Notes under the pieces: generated by a model | Databases searched by the model: none | What the model saw: only the letters and a program-made list of their open reading frames with translations | What the model was told of the DNA's origin: nothing | DNA from: an uncultured Eubacterium sp. | GTDB lineage: Bacteria > Bacillota > Clostridia > Oscillospirales > Acutalibacteraceae | Assembly (NCBI RefSeq): GCF_934525195.1 | Contig: NZ_CAKSZA010000005.1 | Coordinates: 102,439 to 166,438 of the forward strand | DNA: 64,000 nt | Reading direction: 5' to 3' | Translations under genes and position numbers: made by a program | Part shown: piece by piece, positions 63,019-64,000 of the stretch | How positions within the stretch are numbered: position 1 is the first letter of the stretch | Layout: every line of letters starts with the position of its first letter

Positions 63019-63924
63019 TCCTTCTTTTTTTACTTCATCTTTCACTTCATCAACAGTTTCCTCATCCCTAACATCAAGATTAAGTTGAGTATTGAGTTCA
63101 TCAAGTCGGGTAGATTTTTGTTTGAGTTCATCTTCAAAAGCAAACGGTTTTTCTACCTCTGCCTTTGCATTTTCAAACTGAAGCATAGTGTTTTCGAGTT
63201 CGGTTTTGCACATTGCAAGCCTGCTTGGCATATCCTTAATGGCATTATCTATCCTGACAATATTGCCGTTAGCATCGGTACCTAAATCAACGCTGTGACT
63301 GATTTCGCCTTTAAGAATAAATCTGTAAATTCTTGAAAATGAATCAAAACAAATTTCGGTTTTGAAACCTCTGTACTCACCAAGGTTAATGGTGTCTGCC
63401 GATGAATTGATTGTTTTGCAGGCGTTTATGATTGCCAAACCGGCTTTTGACTTTTCAAAATAAGGAACACCCAAGACTGTCATACCGCAAAAGGTATCTG
63501 TCTTTGGGTGTTCTTTTGCCATTTGTATGTCTTTTTCAAGTCCGATGATTTGTGAATTGTATTTAGCAATTTGTGCCGGATATGTCTTTAATATAGCATC
63601 TTCCAAATTGAATTTTTGGCTTAGGTAAGCACTCCTTAAAACTTTAAGTTCATTTACTTTTAAATCCAAGTTCATTTTTTCTTTTATTAATGGATTACCC
63701 GTTGCAAGCATTTTTATTTCAGCATAAGAAAGAGCAGTTTCGTCAATATCATCTGCCGAACGGGCAGGAGATTTACTTGTCATAATTTGCGATGCAAATT
63801 TTTGTTTACCTTCAACAAGTTGATAAAGGTATGCGTCAAAGGTTTGCTCTGTTACATAACGATAAATTTCTACTTTTCGGTTTTCATTACCTTGACGGAC
63901 AATTCTGCCGAGTCTTTGCTCCAA
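63001..63924 (-). pseudogene. C-terminal part of the element SNF2-type helicase, 5' part missing
   Basis: The frame encodes helicase motif VI (DLEQRLGRIVRQGNENRKVE) and about 290 following residues with a coiled-coil, the end of the giant methylase/SNF2 helicase of Tn1549-like elements (normally over 2000 residues). Just upstream of the motif the frame meets a stop at plus 63934-63936. The preceding sequence is in another frame and unrelated, so the rest of the gene is absent or displaced. Its 3' end overlaps the broken plus-strand gene by 18 bases. TTG at 63924 is a formal start only. Confidence 0.7.
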
Positions 63925-64000
63925 ATCAGTCGGTCATTTTTTGCGGACAGTTCATACATGCTATCCTTTTCTGTTCTCTGCTCCTGCGTTTGCTCTCGTT

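Noticed and set aside
1..64000. CRISPR arrays, rRNA or tRNA genes
   Set aside because: No regularly spaced repeats with spacers and no recognisable rRNA or tRNA sequence were found on either strand.

Overview
The window looks like a chromosomal segment of a low-GC, anaerobic gut clostridium of the Ruminococcaceae/Oscillospiraceae type. Support comes from strong AGGAGG-type ribosome binding sites, split archaeal-type glutamate synthase with ferredoxin modules, SPxTG-type surface anchors, InlB-like repeats, and a Tn1549-like conjugative element. The genus is an inference; no rRNA or other taxonomic marker is present.

Positions 1-6560 are accessory. A three-gene HipB-HipS-HipT toxin-antitoxin operon sits under an operator-embedded promoter, followed by a second HipA/CtkA-like kinase. 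Small islets follow (HTH regulator, membrane-anchored protein, DinB-like protein, Nudix hydrolase). They are punctuated by three copies of one short gene 3' tail, two of which are followed by a terminator. Positions 6640-14990 are a nitrogen cluster: glnA, an Amt-PII fusion, three-subunit glutamate synthase and purF, all on the plus strand.

Positions 15014-34841 hold housekeeping and niche genes. These are a class M sirtuin / zinc macrodomain / flavin-ferredoxin operon (ADP-ribosylation), a SnoaL-like protein divergent from an HxlR regulator, a GH36 alpha-galactosidase, a MetE-like protein with a LysR regulator, and a TetR regulator. Next come two tandem secreted cell-wall proteins, the first starting with an unmistakable ubiquitin-like domain. 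Then come a BspA-type LRR protein, a MATE pump, two glycosyltransferases and several remnants.

From about 34895 to past the right edge lies an integrative conjugative element. On the minus strand it carries, left to right, a large serine recombinase, a MazF-like protein, a sigma-region-4-like protein, NlpC/P60-type hydrolase, sortase B, VirB4, PrgI, VirB6-like, VirB2-like pilin, VirD4, ArdC-like, PcfB, relaxase, MobC, an oriT candidate, TOPRIM protein and the tail of a SNF2 helicase. Cargo interrupts this backbone: an ABC transporter with an Agr-like two-component system (38459-44052), a DUF4143 ATPase unit inside the transfer operon (50150-51660), and an AT-rich island (58944-63018).

The AT-rich island holds a small HTH protein, a radical SAM/SPASM enzyme and an HD-domain protein in one operon, beside a broken DNA-base-hypermodification-type gene. 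This operon and the ubiquitin-like surface protein are the best candidates for undescribed biology here.
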